Below are positions 33,797-42,105 of a stretch of DNA of 64,000 bases, piece after piece; position 1 is the stretch's first letter, and each line of letters starts with the position of its first letter. Below the pieces are notes generated by a model, which had not been told where the DNA came from, did no database searches, and was given only the letters and a program-made list of their open reading frames with translations. This stretch comes from Actinoplanes nipponensis (GTDB lineage: Bacteria > Actinomycetota > Actinomycetes > Mycobacteriales > Micromonosporaceae): NCBI RefSeq assembly GCF_016862275.1, contig NZ_BOMQ01000065.1, positions 62,001 to 126,000 on the forward strand, given 5' to 3'. Made by a program: the position numbers and the translations under genes.

Positions 33797-33826
33797 ACGC
33801 CGCCTGACCGTTCGTTCAGGCGGCGT
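33797..33826 (-). terminator. Hairpin terminator after prfB
   Basis: ACGCCGCCTGA (33797-33807) and TCAGGCGGCGT (33816-33826) form a perfect 11-bp stem with an 8-base loop, 12 bases after the prfB stop. Confidence 0.65.
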
Positions 33827-33838
33827 GTCGGCGCCCGC

Positions 33839-34951
33839 TCAGGCCTTGATCTGGGTCTGCTTGCGCCACCGGATGCCGGCCTCGATGAACTCGTCGAGCT
33901 CGCCGTCGAAGACCGAGCTCGGATTGCCGGTCTCCTGCTCAGTGCGCAGATCCTTGACCATCTGGTACGGGTGCAGGACGTAGCTGCGCATCTGATCGCC
34001 CCACGATCCGGTGGTGTCCTGCTTGAGGCCGGCCATCTTCGCCTCCTCTTCCTGGCGCTTGCGTTCGAGCAGTCGCGCCTGGAGCACCCGCATCGCGGAG
34101 GCCTTGTTCTGCAGCTGAGATTTCTCGTTCTGACACGTCACCACGATGCCCGTCGGAATGTGCGTGAGGCGCACAGCCGAGTCGGTGGTGTTAACGCTCT
34201 GTCCACCAGGCCCGGACGAACGGTAGACGTCCGTCCGCAGCTCGTTGTCCGGAATGTCGATGTGGTCGGTCTGTTCGACCACCGGCATGACCTCCACGCC
34301 GGCGAAGCTGGTCTGGCGCCGGCCCTGGTTGTCGAACGGGCTGATCCGCACCAGCCGGTGGGTGCCCGACTCCACGCTCAGGGTGCCGTAGGCGTACGGG
34401 ACCTTGACGGCGAAGGTCGCGGACTTGAGGCCCGCCTCCTCGGCGTACGAGGTCTCGTAGACCTCCGTCGGGTAGCCGTGGCGCTCGGCCCAGCGCAGGT
34501 ACATCCGCATCAGCATCTCGGCGAAGTCGGCGGCGTCCACGCCACCGGCGCCCGCACGGATGGCCACCACGGCCTCGCGGGAGTCGTACTCGCCGGAGAG
34601 CAGGGTGCGGACCTCCATCTCCTCGACGGCCTTGCTCAGCGAGACGAGCTCGTGGCCGACCTCGGCGATGGATTCCTCGTCGGCGGCCTCGCGGGCCATC
34701 TCGAGCAGCAGCTCCGCGTCGTCGATGCGCTGGCGGAGCTTCTCCAGCCGGGCGATCTCGCCGCTGAGGTACGACAGGCGCGAGTTGACCTCCTGGGCGC
34801 GGGCCTGGTCGTCCCACAGGTCGGGGGCGGAGGCCTGCTCCTCGAGCTCCGCCTTGTCTCGGCGCAGCTTGTCCACGTCGAGGACGTTCTCGATGTTGCG
34901 CAGGGTGGCGTCGAGGGCTTTGAGCTGTTCAGGGAAGTCGGCTGCACTCAC
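33839..34951 (-). CDS. prfB: Peptide chain release factor 2
   Basis: The 370-residue class I release factor has the RF2 anticodon-like tripeptide SPF (RISPFDNQGRRQ) and the catalytic SGPGGQSVNTTDSAVR loop. It reads UGA and UAA, the dominant stops in this genome. The frame is continuous from ATG to stop, so the programmed +1 frameshift known from E. coli prfB is absent. It is upstream of ftsE on the same strand, the usual actinobacterial order prfB-ftsE-ftsX-smpB, but separated by terminator 33797-33826. Confidence 0.96.
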   Translation of the reverse strand: MSAADFPEQLKALDATLRNIENVLDVDKLRRDKAELEEQASAPDLWDDQARAQEVNSRLSYLSGEIARLEKLRQRIDDAELLLEMAREAADEESIAEVGHELVSLSKAVEEMEVRTLLSGEYDSREAVVAIRAGAGGVDAADFAEMLMRMYLRWAERHGYPTEVYETSYAEEAGLKSATFAVKVPYAYGTLSVESGTHRLVRISPFDNQGRRQTSFAGVEVMPVVEQTDHIDIPDNELRTDVYRSSGPGGQSVNTTDSAVRLTHIPTGIVVTCQNEKSQLQNKASAMRVLQARLLERKRQEEEAKMAGLKQDTTGSWGDQMRSYVLHPYQMVKDLRTEQETGNPSSVFDGELDEFIEAGIRWRKQTQIKA

Positions 34952-35017
34952 GACTGTCGAGAATACGCCGCCCGGCCGGTCGTCCGGCCGGGCGGCCGGT
35001 ACTTCCTGGTTGCGGAG

Positions 35018-35533
35018 CTACTCCGCCGGAGCGACCTTCAGCCAGCTCAGGGCCGCCTTGTGGTAGGCCACGGCGAACTCGAGGGCGGCCGCGCCGTACG
35101 CGTCGCCGGCCTTCTTGGCCTCCTTGGCCTGCTCCCGGGCCATCGCCAGGGCCTCCGAGTGGTACTCGTTGGCGCCGGTGTAGAGCGTCCTGAGCTGGTT
35201 GCCGGAGTGCTGCTGGCCGAACGCGACGCGCAGCGCGACCGGGTTGCGGATCGCGTCGCGGCCGGGTGACTCGGCGAGCCAGCGGCTGAAGGCACGCTTG
35301 CCGCTGGCGGTGATGGCATAGGGCTGGCTGGACCGGGGTCCAGGCTTGCCGAGGCGGACGAAGCCCATCTCGGCCAGCACGGGCAATTCGCGGTAGACCT
35401 GGCTCCGCGTCATCGACCAGTACGGCCCGAGGCGGCGTTCGGCAGCCGCCATGAGCTGTCCACCGGTCATCGGGCCCTCGTGGAGCAGGCCCAGAAGGGC
35501 GGCAGCCGTGGGATTGATTTGAGAGTCGGGCAT
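35018..35533 (-). CDS. PadR family transcriptional regulator
   Basis: The 171-residue protein has an N-terminal PadR winged helix (INPTAAALLGLLHEGPMTGGQLM, then WSMTRSQVYRELPVLAEMGFVRLG) and a C-terminal helical dimerisation domain (about 100-170, with REQAKEAKKAGDAYGAAALEFAVAYHKAALSWL). It has the full length of subfamily 1 PadR proteins. ATG at 35533. No obvious partner gene is next to it. Confidence 0.88.
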   Translation of the reverse strand: MPDSQINPTAAALLGLLHEGPMTGGQLMAAAERRLGPYWSMTRSQVYRELPVLAEMGFVRLGKPGPRSSQPYAITASGKRAFSRWLAESPGRDAIRNPVALRVAFGQQHSGNQLRTLYTGANEYHSEALAMAREQAKEAKKAGDAYGAAALEFAVAYHKAALSWLKVAPAE

Positions 35534-35743
35534 GCCTCTAAGCTGCCACTTTGTCGTCCCGGCGTCCAGGATTTCGCCCGATCCGTCCAATTTGCGTCTC
35601 CACAAGCGACTGTCCCGCACAGACAGTCCGACCACGAGGGTCGGGACCGGGCGTTTTGCCGGTGAGGAGGACTCCGCCGAGGTAAGATGGTGCACGAAAA
35701 CGGTCAGACGGCGCTGCAGGTCGACAACTCCCCCAAAGAACGC

Positions 35744-35774
35744 GGGCCGCCGCGTGAAGAAAACGCAGCGGCCC
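35744..35774 (-). terminator. Hairpin terminator after the P5C dehydrogenase gene
   Basis: GGGCCGCCGCGT and ACGCAGCGGCCC pair with one mismatch around a 7-base loop, 14 bases after the stop; on the minus strand GCGTTCTTT follows. Confidence 0.65.
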
Positions 35775-35788
35775 CCAAACCCCGACAA

Positions 35789-37417
35789 TCACCCCATGTG
35801 GGGGTACTGCCAGGACGTCGGCGCCTCGAAGGTCTCCTTGATCGTCCGCGGCGAGACCCACCGGTGCAGGTTCAGCACCGAGCCGGCCTTGTCGTTGGTG
35901 CCGCTGCCGCGCGCGCCGCCGAAGGGCTGCTGCCCGACGACCGCGCCGGTCGGCTTGTCGTTGATGTAGAAGTTGCCGGCCGCGTCGCGCAGCGCGGTGG
36001 TGGCCCAGTCCACGACCGAGCGATCGGTGGCGAAGATCGAGCCGGTGAGCGCGTAGGGCGACACGGACTCGGCCTGGGCGACCGCGTCGGCGAAGGCGCC
36101 GTCCTCGTAGACGTGCACGCCCAGGATCGGGCCGAAGTACTCGGTCGTGAAGATCTCGTGCGCCGGGTCGCTGGACTCCACCAGGGTCGGTGCGACGAAC
36201 CAGCCCTCGCTGTCGTCGGCCGTGCCGCCCGCCAGCACGGTGCAGGCGGCGCTGTTCTTGATCCGGTCGAGCGCCGCGGCGTGCTTGGCGAACGCCCGGC
36301 CGTCGATCACCGCGCCGCCGAAGACCGACAGGTCGGTGACGTCGCCGTACCGGATCGAGGAGACCGAGGCCGCGAGCCGGTCCCGCAGGCCGCCCTCCCA
36401 GATGGAGCGGGGCACGTAGGCCCGCGACGCGGCCGAGCACTTCTGACCCTGGTACTCGTACGCGCCGCGCAGCAGCGCCGTGTGCAGCATGTCGGCGTCG
36501 GCGCTGGCGTGCGCGAAGACGAAGTCCTTGCCGCCGGTCTCCCCGACCAGCCGCGGGTACGACCGGTAGCGGTCGATGTTCGACCCGACCTCGCGCCACA
36601 GGTGCCGGAAGGTCGCCGTCGAGCCGGTGAAGTGGATGCCGGCCAGGTCGGGATCGGCCAGCACCACGTCGGACACGGCCAGGCCGTCGCCGGTGACCAT
36701 GTTGATCACGCCCGGCGGCAGGCCGGCCGCCTCGAACAGCCGCATGGTGAAGTGCGCCGAGAGCTGCTGGGTGGGCGACGGCTTCCAGACCACGGTGTTG
36801 CCCATCAGCGCGGGCGCCGAGGGCAGGTTGCCGGCGATCGCGGTGAAGTTGAACGGGGTGATCGCGTAGACGAAGCCCTCGAGCGGGCGGTGGTCGAAGC
36901 GGTTCCACACCCCCGGCGAGGACTGCGGCTGCTCGCCCAGGATCTTCTCGCCGAACGCGACGTTGAACCGTAGGAAGTCGATCAGCTCGCAGGCCGCGTC
37001 GATCTCGGCCTGGTGGACGGACTTCGACTGGCCCAGGATCGTCGCCGCGTTGAGGGTGTCGCGCCAGCCGCCGGCCAGCAGCTCGGCGGCGCGCAGGAAC
37101 ACCGCGGCCCGCTCGCTGAACGGCAGGGCGCGCCAGCCCGGCGCGGCCCGCTTGGCCGCGGCCACGGCCGCGGTGGCGTCCTCGTGCGTGGCGTTGCCGG
37201 CGACCCCGAGGACGTGGTGGCGCTTGTGCGGCTGCACCACCTCGATCGCAGCGCCGCCGCCGAGCTTGCGGTTGCCGTCGATCGTCATCGTCAGATCGAG
37301 GCGCTCGCCGGCCATCGCGTCCAGCCGCGCCTGCAGCGAGGCCCGCTCGGGGCTGCCCGGGGCATAGCTGCGGACCGGCTCGTTCCGGGGCTCCGGTACG
37401 GCAAGCAGGGCGTCCAT
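35789..37417 (-). CDS. pruA: L-glutamate gamma-semialdehyde (1-pyrroline-5-carboxylate) dehydrogenase
   Basis: The 542-residue enzyme is an aldehyde dehydrogenase of the P5C dehydrogenase branch: VGETGGKDFVFAHA holds the general base Glu and YQGQKCSAASRAYVP the nucleophilic Cys; NFTAIAGNLPSAPALMGNTVVWKPS binds NAD. It oxidises glutamate semialdehyde to glutamate in proline and arginine catabolism. The ATG at 37417 lies 6 bases after GAGGAG; a GTG one codon earlier is possible. The proline dehydrogenase gene is not in the window. Confidence 0.95.
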   Translation of the reverse strand: MDALLAVPEPRNEPVRSYAPGSPERASLQARLDAMAGERLDLTMTIDGNRKLGGGAAIEVVQPHKRHHVLGVAGNATHEDATAAVAAAKRAAPGWRALPFSERAAVFLRAAELLAGGWRDTLNAATILGQSKSVHQAEIDAACELIDFLRFNVAFGEKILGEQPQSSPGVWNRFDHRPLEGFVYAITPFNFTAIAGNLPSAPALMGNTVVWKPSPTQQLSAHFTMRLFEAAGLPPGVINMVTGDGLAVSDVVLADPDLAGIHFTGSTATFRHLWREVGSNIDRYRSYPRLVGETGGKDFVFAHASADADMLHTALLRGAYEYQGQKCSAASRAYVPRSIWEGGLRDRLAASVSSIRYGDVTDLSVFGGAVIDGRAFAKHAAALDRIKNSAACTVLAGGTADDSEGWFVAPTLVESSDPAHEIFTTEYFGPILGVHVYEDGAFADAVAQAESVSPYALTGSIFATDRSVVDWATTALRDAAGNFYINDKPTGAVVGQQPFGGARGSGTNDKAGSVLNLHRWVSPRTIKETFEAPTSWQYPHMG

Positions 37418-37541
37418 CACGTACTCCTCAACCTTGTGGGTTCATTCGTCCCGACATTGTGTGTCGGGTTCATCCTCGCACGCGGACAACCGCCGTCCAG
37501 GGCCCTCACGGGACGCTGGGAGCCCGCGTACCCTGAGGGCC

Positions 37542-38594
37542 ATGAGTGAGGCGGACAGCGAGGTCAACGCGGCCCAGAGCGCTCAGAACGGCGCGGAGCG
37601 GGCACCCTCGCGGGGGTTGCTGCTGGCCGCGGTCGGCGTCGTCTGGATGGTGGCGATGCTGTGGTCCGCCCGGGCCACGATCACCGGCCGGGCCGAGGCC
37701 GAGATGGAGGTCACCTCCACCGCGTACGCGCTGCCCGGCGCGATCTCCGCGAGCCTGGTCGCGGGCGCGGCCGTGGCGCTGGCCGTCCTCGCCCTGCTGA
37801 CCCGCGGCGCCCGCACGCCGGGCGTCACCGTCCGCTTCATCATCGCGACCGGGGCCGGGCTGGCGGTGGGCCTGCTGGGTGCCCTGGCGATCATCACGAT
37901 CAACACCGAGGGCTGGCTGTACGCGGTCGTCGGCGGCACCATCGCGGCCGCGGCGACGATCGGCGGCGCGCTCGCCGGGTTCCGCTACCCGCGGGTGATC
38001 GCGGCGGTGTGCTGGGGCGCGGTCACCGTCTTCGTGGTCGGCTTCGTGCTCAACGTGCTCCAGGACATGCTGCTGCCGGTGTTCGGCTCGGGTGACTCGG
38101 CCGCCTCGCAGACCAGCGCCGCGAGCTGGTTCAGCCTGGTCCAGTCGGTGCTCAGCGGCCTGGCCGGCGGGCTGGTGGGCTACCGGGTGCTGCGCCGGGC
38201 CGGGCGCCACACCCAGGGCCCGGACCTGCGCTGGCCGCTGTACGCGCTCGCCGGCGCGGGCCCCGGCCTGCTGCTGGTCGTCGGCGAGGGGCTGACCCGG
38301 ACGGCCGGCTCCCGGGTGCTGGAGCTGGCCGGCAAGGTGAGCGAGCTGGAGCTGACGGTCCAGCAGATGCTGAGCGGGTCGCGGCTCAACAACGGCCTGA
38401 TCGTGCTCTTCGTGGGCGCGTTCACGGCGATCATCGCGGTGGGTCGGACGCTCGGCCCCGCCCCCGCCGAACCGGCCGAATCGGCGCCGGGCGGGCCGCC
38501 GTCCGCCCCGCCGCGGCCGGCCGACCCCGACGAGATCGAGCGGGCCGCGCGCGCCGAGGAGGCGCAGACCGTCCCGGCGCGGCAGGACGACTGA
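37542..38594 (+). CDS. Multi-pass membrane protein of unknown function
   Basis: The 350-residue protein has about eight transmembrane helices from residue 24 onward (for example LLLAAVGVVWMVAMLW, SLVAGAAVALAVLALL, AVCWGAVTVFVVGFVLNVL, LIVLFVGAFTAIIAVG) and a C-terminal Pro/Ala/Glu-rich cytosolic tail. I recognise no named family; similar conserved proteins occur in Micromonosporaceae. TACCCT at 37529-37534 ends 7 bases before the ATG, which would fit a leaderless transcript. It is divergent from pruA. Confidence 0.7.
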   Translation: MSEADSEVNAAQSAQNGAERAPSRGLLLAAVGVVWMVAMLWSARATITGRAEAEMEVTSTAYALPGAISASLVAGAAVALAVLALLTRGARTPGVTVRFIIATGAGLAVGLLGALAIITINTEGWLYAVVGGTIAAAATIGGALAGFRYPRVIAAVCWGAVTVFVVGFVLNVLQDMLLPVFGSGDSAASQTSAASWFSLVQSVLSGLAGGLVGYRVLRRAGRHTQGPDLRWPLYALAGAGPGLLLVVGEGLTRTAGSRVLELAGKVSELELTVQQMLSGSRLNNGLIVLFVGAFTAIIAVGRTLGPAPAEPAESAPGGPPSAPPRPADPDEIERAARAEEAQTVPARQDD

Positions 38595-38604
38595 GCCGGC
38601 TCAG
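38591..38604. terminator. Palindrome spanning both stops of a convergent pair
   Basis: CTGAGCCGGCTCAG is a perfect 14-bp palindrome that contains the stop of the upstream membrane protein gene and the stop of the opposite DUF6912 gene. It could act as a short shared terminator, but the stem is small. Confidence 0.35.
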
Positions 38605-39110
38605 ACCAGCTCGTCGAGCTCGCTGACCGCGTACCACTCGAGCTCGTGGTCCTCGGCGCTGTCCACGGTGAACTGGGCGTCGGGATCCCCGGCCAGGGCC
38701 TCCTCGACCACGTCGGCGGCCGCGCCGATGTCCTCCGCGGCGCCCTCGCCGTCGACGTGGATCGACGCGACCTCCTGCAGCGCGACCGCCTGGGGCAGCC
38801 GCACGGTGCTGGAGCCCAGCTCGACGTCCTCGCGGGCCAGCGCCCCGGCGGCCACGTCGGCCGAGACCACCACCCGCCGGCGCGGGGCCTTCGGGTCGTG
38901 GCGCAACAGCTGCAGGGCAGCCTGGGCGGCGCGGGTGAAGGCCACGTACTCCAGCTCTTCCTCGTCGCCCTCGGCGTACCACTCGCGCAGCGCCGGGGTC
39001 ACGGCATGCGCGACCGTCGCGCCCGCGCCGAGATGCCCGGAAGCCCGCATCTCGGCCAGCATCGGTACGGTGGCCGGCACGTAGACCCGGACCAGATCGG
39101 TGATCGGCAC
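38601..39110 (-). CDS. DUF6912 family hypothetical protein
   Basis: The 169-residue protein starts at GTG 39110 (VPITDLVRVYVPATVPMLAE), with AGGGGGAAG upstream. The sequence matches the layout of the actinobacterial DUF6912 family: a short N-terminal strand RVYVPATV, a middle part with RRVVVSADVAAGAL and an acidic C terminus ending ELEWYAVSELDELV. It is soluble and acidic. Function unknown. It converges with the membrane protein gene. Confidence 0.8.
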   Translation of the reverse strand: MPITDLVRVYVPATVPMLAEMRASGHLGAGATVAHAVTPALREWYAEGDEEELEYVAFTRAAQAALQLLRHDPKAPRRRVVVSADVAAGALAREDVELGSSTVRLPQAVALQEVASIHVDGEGAAEDIGAAADVVEEALAGDPDAQFTVDSAEDHELEWYAVSELDELV

Positions 39111-39181
39111 TCTTCCCCCTGCGGTTGACCGTCCCCGTAGTACACCGCCGGGGAGGCTACCGGAAGGCCTTTCGGGGGTTT

Positions 39182-39601
39182 TCAGCATCCACAGGGTGCC
39201 GTGAGCGGATCAGCCTCCCGGGCGACCTCGCCGCCCGGGCCCCGCAGGGGGAAGCCCTCCCGCGCCCAGTACTCGACGCCGCCGAGCATCTCCCGCACCG
39301 CGTACCCCTGCCGGGAGAGCGCGAGAGCGGCGTGGGTCGCGCCGTTGCACCCGGGCCCCCAGCAGTACGTGACCACGGGGACGTCCGGATCCAGCAGGCT
39401 CGCGGCCCGGGCGGGGATGTCGGCGGTGGGCAGGTGCAGGGCGCCCGGGATGTGGCCCTGGGTCCAGGCCGCGGCCGAGCGCGAGTCGACGAGCACGAAG
39501 CCCGGCGCGGCGGTGCTCAGGGCGGCCCGCACATCGGCGACGTCGGTCTGGGTGGCCAGGCGCTCGGCGAAGATCTCGGCCGCTCTCGTGGGGGTCATCA
39601 T
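39182..39601 (-). CDS. Rhodanese-like domain protein
   Basis: The 139-residue single-domain rhodanese has the family pattern VLVDSRSAAAWTQGHIPGALHLP and an active-site loop TYCWGPGCNGATHAAL with the nucleophilic Cys. It probably transfers sulfur from thiosulfate or a persulfide donor. Two in-frame ATGs (39601 and 39598) follow GGAG. It is divergent from an Lrp-type regulator 93 bases away, which may control it. The C terminus ends with a CGC motif that could bind metal or act in relay. Confidence 0.9.
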   Translation of the reverse strand: MMTPTRAAEIFAERLATQTDVADVRAALSTAAPGFVLVDSRSAAAWTQGHIPGALHLPTADIPARAASLLDPDVPVVTYCWGPGCNGATHAALALSRQGYAVREMLGGVEYWAREGFPLRGPGGEVAREADPLTAPCGC

Positions 39602-39658
39602 GGTCTCCACGCTATTGTCCGCGGGCCGGCGGCGGCATGGCCGGTCAATGGTCATTCC

Positions 39659-39688
39659 TTGAGACTGCGCTCGAATCAACGGTAGGTT
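39659..39688 (+). promoter_or_regulatory. Leaderless promoter of the Lrp-type regulator
   Basis: TTGAGA (39659-39664) and TAGGTT (39683-39688) are separated by 18 bases, and the ATG follows after 6 bases, without a Shine-Dalgarno sequence. Confidence 0.6.
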
Positions 39689-39694
39689 GCCGCC

Positions 39695-40165
39695 ATGACC
39701 GTGGATCCCACCATCGACCGGACCGACTGGCGACTGCTCGAAGAACTCCAGCGCGACGGCCGGGCCTCCTTCGCGGAGCTGGCCCGGGTGGTGGCGATGT
39801 CGCCCAGCGCGGTCGCCGAGCGGGTACGCCGGATGGAGGAGGCCGGCGTGATCGCCGGCTACCGCGCGGTGGTGGACCCGGAACGGGTGGGGTTGCAGGT
39901 GATGGCCATGGTCCGGCTGCGCTACCCGACCGGGAACTACCGCCCGTTCCACGCGCTGCTGGACAGCACGCCGGAGATCATCGAGGCGCACCACGTGACC
40001 GGCGAGGACTGCTTCGTGCTCAAGGTGCTGACCCGCTCGATGCGCCACCTGGAGGAGGTCACCGGCCGGATCTCCGGCCTGGGCGCGGTCACCACGAGCG
40101 TGGTCTACTCGAGCCCGCTGCCCGGCCGCGCGCTGGCGGGTGGGGATCAGGGTCAGCCGTCGTAG
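39695..40165 (+). CDS. Lrp/AsnC family transcriptional regulator
   Basis: The 156-residue protein has an N-terminal AsnC helix-turn-helix (WRLLEELQRDGRASFAELARVVAMSPSAVAERVRRMEEAGVI) and a C-terminal RAM ligand-binding domain with VTGEDCFVLKVLTRSMRHLEEV. It probably senses an amino acid. The divergent rhodanese gene is the obvious candidate target. Its stop codon lies at the edge of the first GGCAAAC repeat of the next promoter. Confidence 0.92.
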   Translation: MTVDPTIDRTDWRLLEELQRDGRASFAELARVVAMSPSAVAERVRRMEEAGVIAGYRAVVDPERVGLQVMAMVRLRYPTGNYRPFHALLDSTPEIIEAHHVTGEDCFVLKVLTRSMRHLEEVTGRISGLGAVTTSVVYSSPLPGRALAGGDQGQPS

Positions 40166-40181
40166 GCAAACGGTGGCAAAC
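40165..40181 (+). promoter_or_regulatory. Paired GGCAAAC direct repeat upstream of the small HTH gene
   Basis: GGCAAAC occurs at 40165-40171 and again at 40175-40181, exactly 10 bases apart, 52 bases before the GTG of the HTH gene. The same pair recurs at 40541-40557 before the next gene. Confidence 0.5.
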
Positions 40182-40233
40182 TGAAGCCGCACATCGTCGG
40201 CGGCCGGGTGGACCCGGCGTGGGGAGATCAGGC

Positions 40234-40461
40234 GTGGAGTCCAGGTTCATGCTGCTGTCCGACGTGGCAGCCGAGCTGAACGTCTCGGACTCGCAGGTCT
40301 ACCACATGGTCCGCAGCGGCGAGCTCCCCGCGATCAAGATCGGCGGCCGGGGTCAGTGGCGGGTCGAGCGGGCCAAGCTCGAGCAGTACATCGCGCAGAA
40401 GTACGAGGAAACGGCCGCCTGGGTGGAACGCAACCCGCTGACCGACCGCGAGCCCGACTGA
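40234..40461 (+). CDS. Small excisionase/MerR-type helix-turn-helix protein
   Basis: The 75-residue protein consists of one winged helix-turn-helix: LLSDVAAELNVSDSQVYHMVRSGELPAIKIGGRGQWRV, then RAKLEQYIAQKYEETAAWVE. This is the excisionase/AlpA/BldC-like type (MerR DNA-binding domain without effector domain). The GTG start is preceded by GGGGAG. No integrase is nearby, so it is more likely a chromosomal developmental regulator than a phage factor. Direct repeats of period 10 before this gene and the next suggest binding as head-to-tail oligomers as shown for BldC. Confidence 0.88.
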   Translation: MESRFMLLSDVAAELNVSDSQVYHMVRSGELPAIKIGGRGQWRVERAKLEQYIAQKYEETAAWVERNPLTDREPD

Positions 40462-40540
40462 CACCCCGCTACGCGGTTGTCCACAGGCTGATTTCTGGCA
40501 TTGACGTAGCTCGACGCGTCCGGCCACACTCGCAGTCACA

Positions 40541-40557
40541 GGCAAACGTAGGCAAAC
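40541..40557 (+). promoter_or_regulatory. Paired GGCAAAC direct repeat upstream of the Rv3235-like gene
   Basis: GGCAAAC at 40541-40547 and 40551-40557 repeats with a 10-base period, 20 bases before the Rv3235-like start codon. The motif and spacing match the pair at 40165-40181. Confidence 0.5.
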
Positions 40558-40577
40558 GCAAGGATTGGCGGGATGCC

Positions 40578-41156
40578 ATGTCGACGGTCGAGGTGACCAG
40601 ACAACAGCAGAGGCCGGCGATCCGGCTGCGCCCGGCGCCCCGCCACGAGCCCCCGTTCGACGACGAACGCGACCCGCACTCCTGGCCGCCGCCCCACCAA
40701 CTCGCCCTGACCTGGCCGACACCGACCAGGCCGGCGCCCCCACCGCAGCCGCCCCCGCCCCCGCGCAGGCGCACGGCGGTGACCGGCGTGTCTGCCGAGG
40801 CGAGGCTGGCGGTCCGCCGCTTCGTGAGCACCTGCGTCGAGGTCCTCAACGGCTACCGGCCCGCCGCCCACCTGCGCCGGCTGTCCCAGCCCCGGGAAGC
40901 GGCGACGGTCGTGGCCCAGGGGCTGGCCGGGGCGTACCGGGTGACGCAGGCCCGCCAGGCCCGCACGACCGGCCGGGCGGCGAGACCCCGCCGGCCGGTC
41001 CCGGCGGCGGTGGTCCGCCTGCAGCTGTGCGAGCCCCGGGAGGGCGCGGTGGAGGCGGCGGCGGTGCTCGTCATCGGCGACCGTACGCACGCCATGGCCC
41101 TCCGGCTGGAACTGCACGACGAGGTCTGGCAGGCGACCACGCTCCGCCTGATCTGA
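40578..41156 (+). CDS. Rv3235 family protein
   Basis: The 192-residue protein has a Pro- and Arg-rich, probably disordered first third (with a run of prolines near residue 55-65) and a compact C-terminal domain (about 75-192) with RFVSTCVEVLNGYRPAAHLRRLSQP and VLVIGDRTHAMALRLELHDEVWQATTLRLI. This is the layout of the actinobacterial Rv3235 family, located near secA as in mycobacteria. Function unknown. It is the last gene before a 0.96-kb repeat tract. Confidence 0.8.
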   Translation: MSTVEVTRQQQRPAIRLRPAPRHEPPFDDERDPHSWPPPHQLALTWPTPTRPAPPPQPPPPPRRRTAVTGVSAEARLAVRRFVSTCVEVLNGYRPAAHLRRLSQPREAATVVAQGLAGAYRVTQARQARTTGRAARPRRPVPAAVVRLQLCEPREGAVEAAAVLVIGDRTHAMALRLELHDEVWQATTLRLI

Positions 41157-41360
41157 CCGGCCGGCGCGGCAGGCTCCCGGGGCGTCTACCGAGCAGTTCA
41201 GGCGGTGGCCGTCCCGGGCTCCACGGCCGGTCGCACCGACCTGCACCGGGCGCTGGCCGAGCTGATTCCCGCCGCCTGCGGTGGGGCCGCTCGAACGGGT
41301 GGGCGGGTTGGGCAGGGCATGGGTGCTGGGGGCGTGGGCCAGGGTTGGCGTGGCAGGCCA

Positions 41361-41410
41361 GGCGGGCTCGGCGGGCGGGCTCGGCGGGCGGGCTCGGCGG
41401 GCGGGCTCGG
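41361..41410. repeat. 13-base tandem repeat, four copies
   Basis: The unit CTCGGCGGGCGGG starts at 41367, 41380 and 41393, with a fourth partial copy at 41406. The period is exactly 13. Confidence 0.8.
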
Positions 41411-41420
41411 ACCGGGGCGG

Positions 41421-41551
41421 TCCCGGCGAGCGAGCGCGGCCCGGGACGGTCCCGGCAGACGACCGGCCGGGGTGATCCCGGCGAGCGAGCGCGGCCCGGG
41501 ACGGTCCCGGCAGACGACCGGCCGGGGCGGTCCCGGCGAGCGAGCGCGGCG
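41421..41551. repeat. 55-base tandem repeat, two full copies and a partial third
   Basis: The segment beginning TCCCGGCGAGCGAGCGCGG starts at 41421, 41476 and 41531. The two full copies are nearly identical; the third diverges after about 20 bases. Confidence 0.85.
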
Positions 41552-41587
41552 GGCGGGCGGCCGACGTGATCTCGGCGGGCGGGCGGG

Positions 41588-41650
41588 CTCGGCCGGCGGG
41601 CGGGCGGGCTCGGCCGGCGGGCGGCCGGGCTCGGCGAAAGGCGGGGCGCT
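41588..41650. repeat. 21-base tandem repeat, about three copies
   Basis: CTCGGCCGGCGGGCGG-type units begin at 41588, 41609 and 41630 with a period of 21; the last copy is degenerate. Confidence 0.6.
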
Positions 41651-42059
41651 GGGCGCAGCTGGTGAGCGCTGAACGAACCGACGTGGCGCGGAGGAGCACA
41701 TAGCCAGGTGGCGTGATGGCCGCGGTGGGCCCGGCCCGGCGGGCGCGACCTGACCGGGCACGCGATGGGCGTGGGGCGGTGGGCGCCGCGGAGCCCGGCA
41801 CCGCGCCGCGGGCCAGGCTGGCCACCGCGCCGCGGGTCAAGCTGGCCACCACACGCAGGCTGGGCTGGCCACCGCGCCGCGGTCCGGGCTGGCCAGCGGC
41901 CAGTCCGGGCCAGTCCGGGCCGGGCCGGGCCAGGCCAGGCCAGGCCAGGCCAGACGCAGCATGGCAGTTCGGAACCGGGAGCGGCGCGGCGGGGCAGGAA
42001 TGGCCCACGCGGCCATCGAAGCTGCCCCCGGACGGAGCCCCACCAGGCACCCAGCCGAA

Positions 42060-42105
42060 CAGAAAGAAGCGGCCCGCCGGCTCAGAAAGAGAACCGGCGG
42101 GCCGC
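42060..42105 (-). terminator. Intrinsic terminator of secA
   Basis: GCGGCCCGCCGG (42069-42080) and CCGGCGGGCCGC (42094-42105) pair perfectly with a 13-base loop. On the minus strand the stem is followed by TTCTTTCT, giving a good Rho-independent terminator 15 bases after the secA stop. Confidence 0.8.

Noticed and set aside
40234..40461. Small HTH gene as phage excisionase
   Set aside because: No integrase, attachment repeats or phage genes are nearby, and its neighbours are conserved chromosomal genes.
41361..41650. CRISPR-like array
   Set aside because: The repeats are directly adjacent without unique spacers and have mixed periods of 13, 21 and 55 bases, so this is simple tandem repetition.
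41205..41672. Open frames in the repeat tract before secA
   Set aside because: Translations are low-complexity Gly/Arg/Pro repeats generated by the tandem arrays, with no ribosome-binding site or domain.
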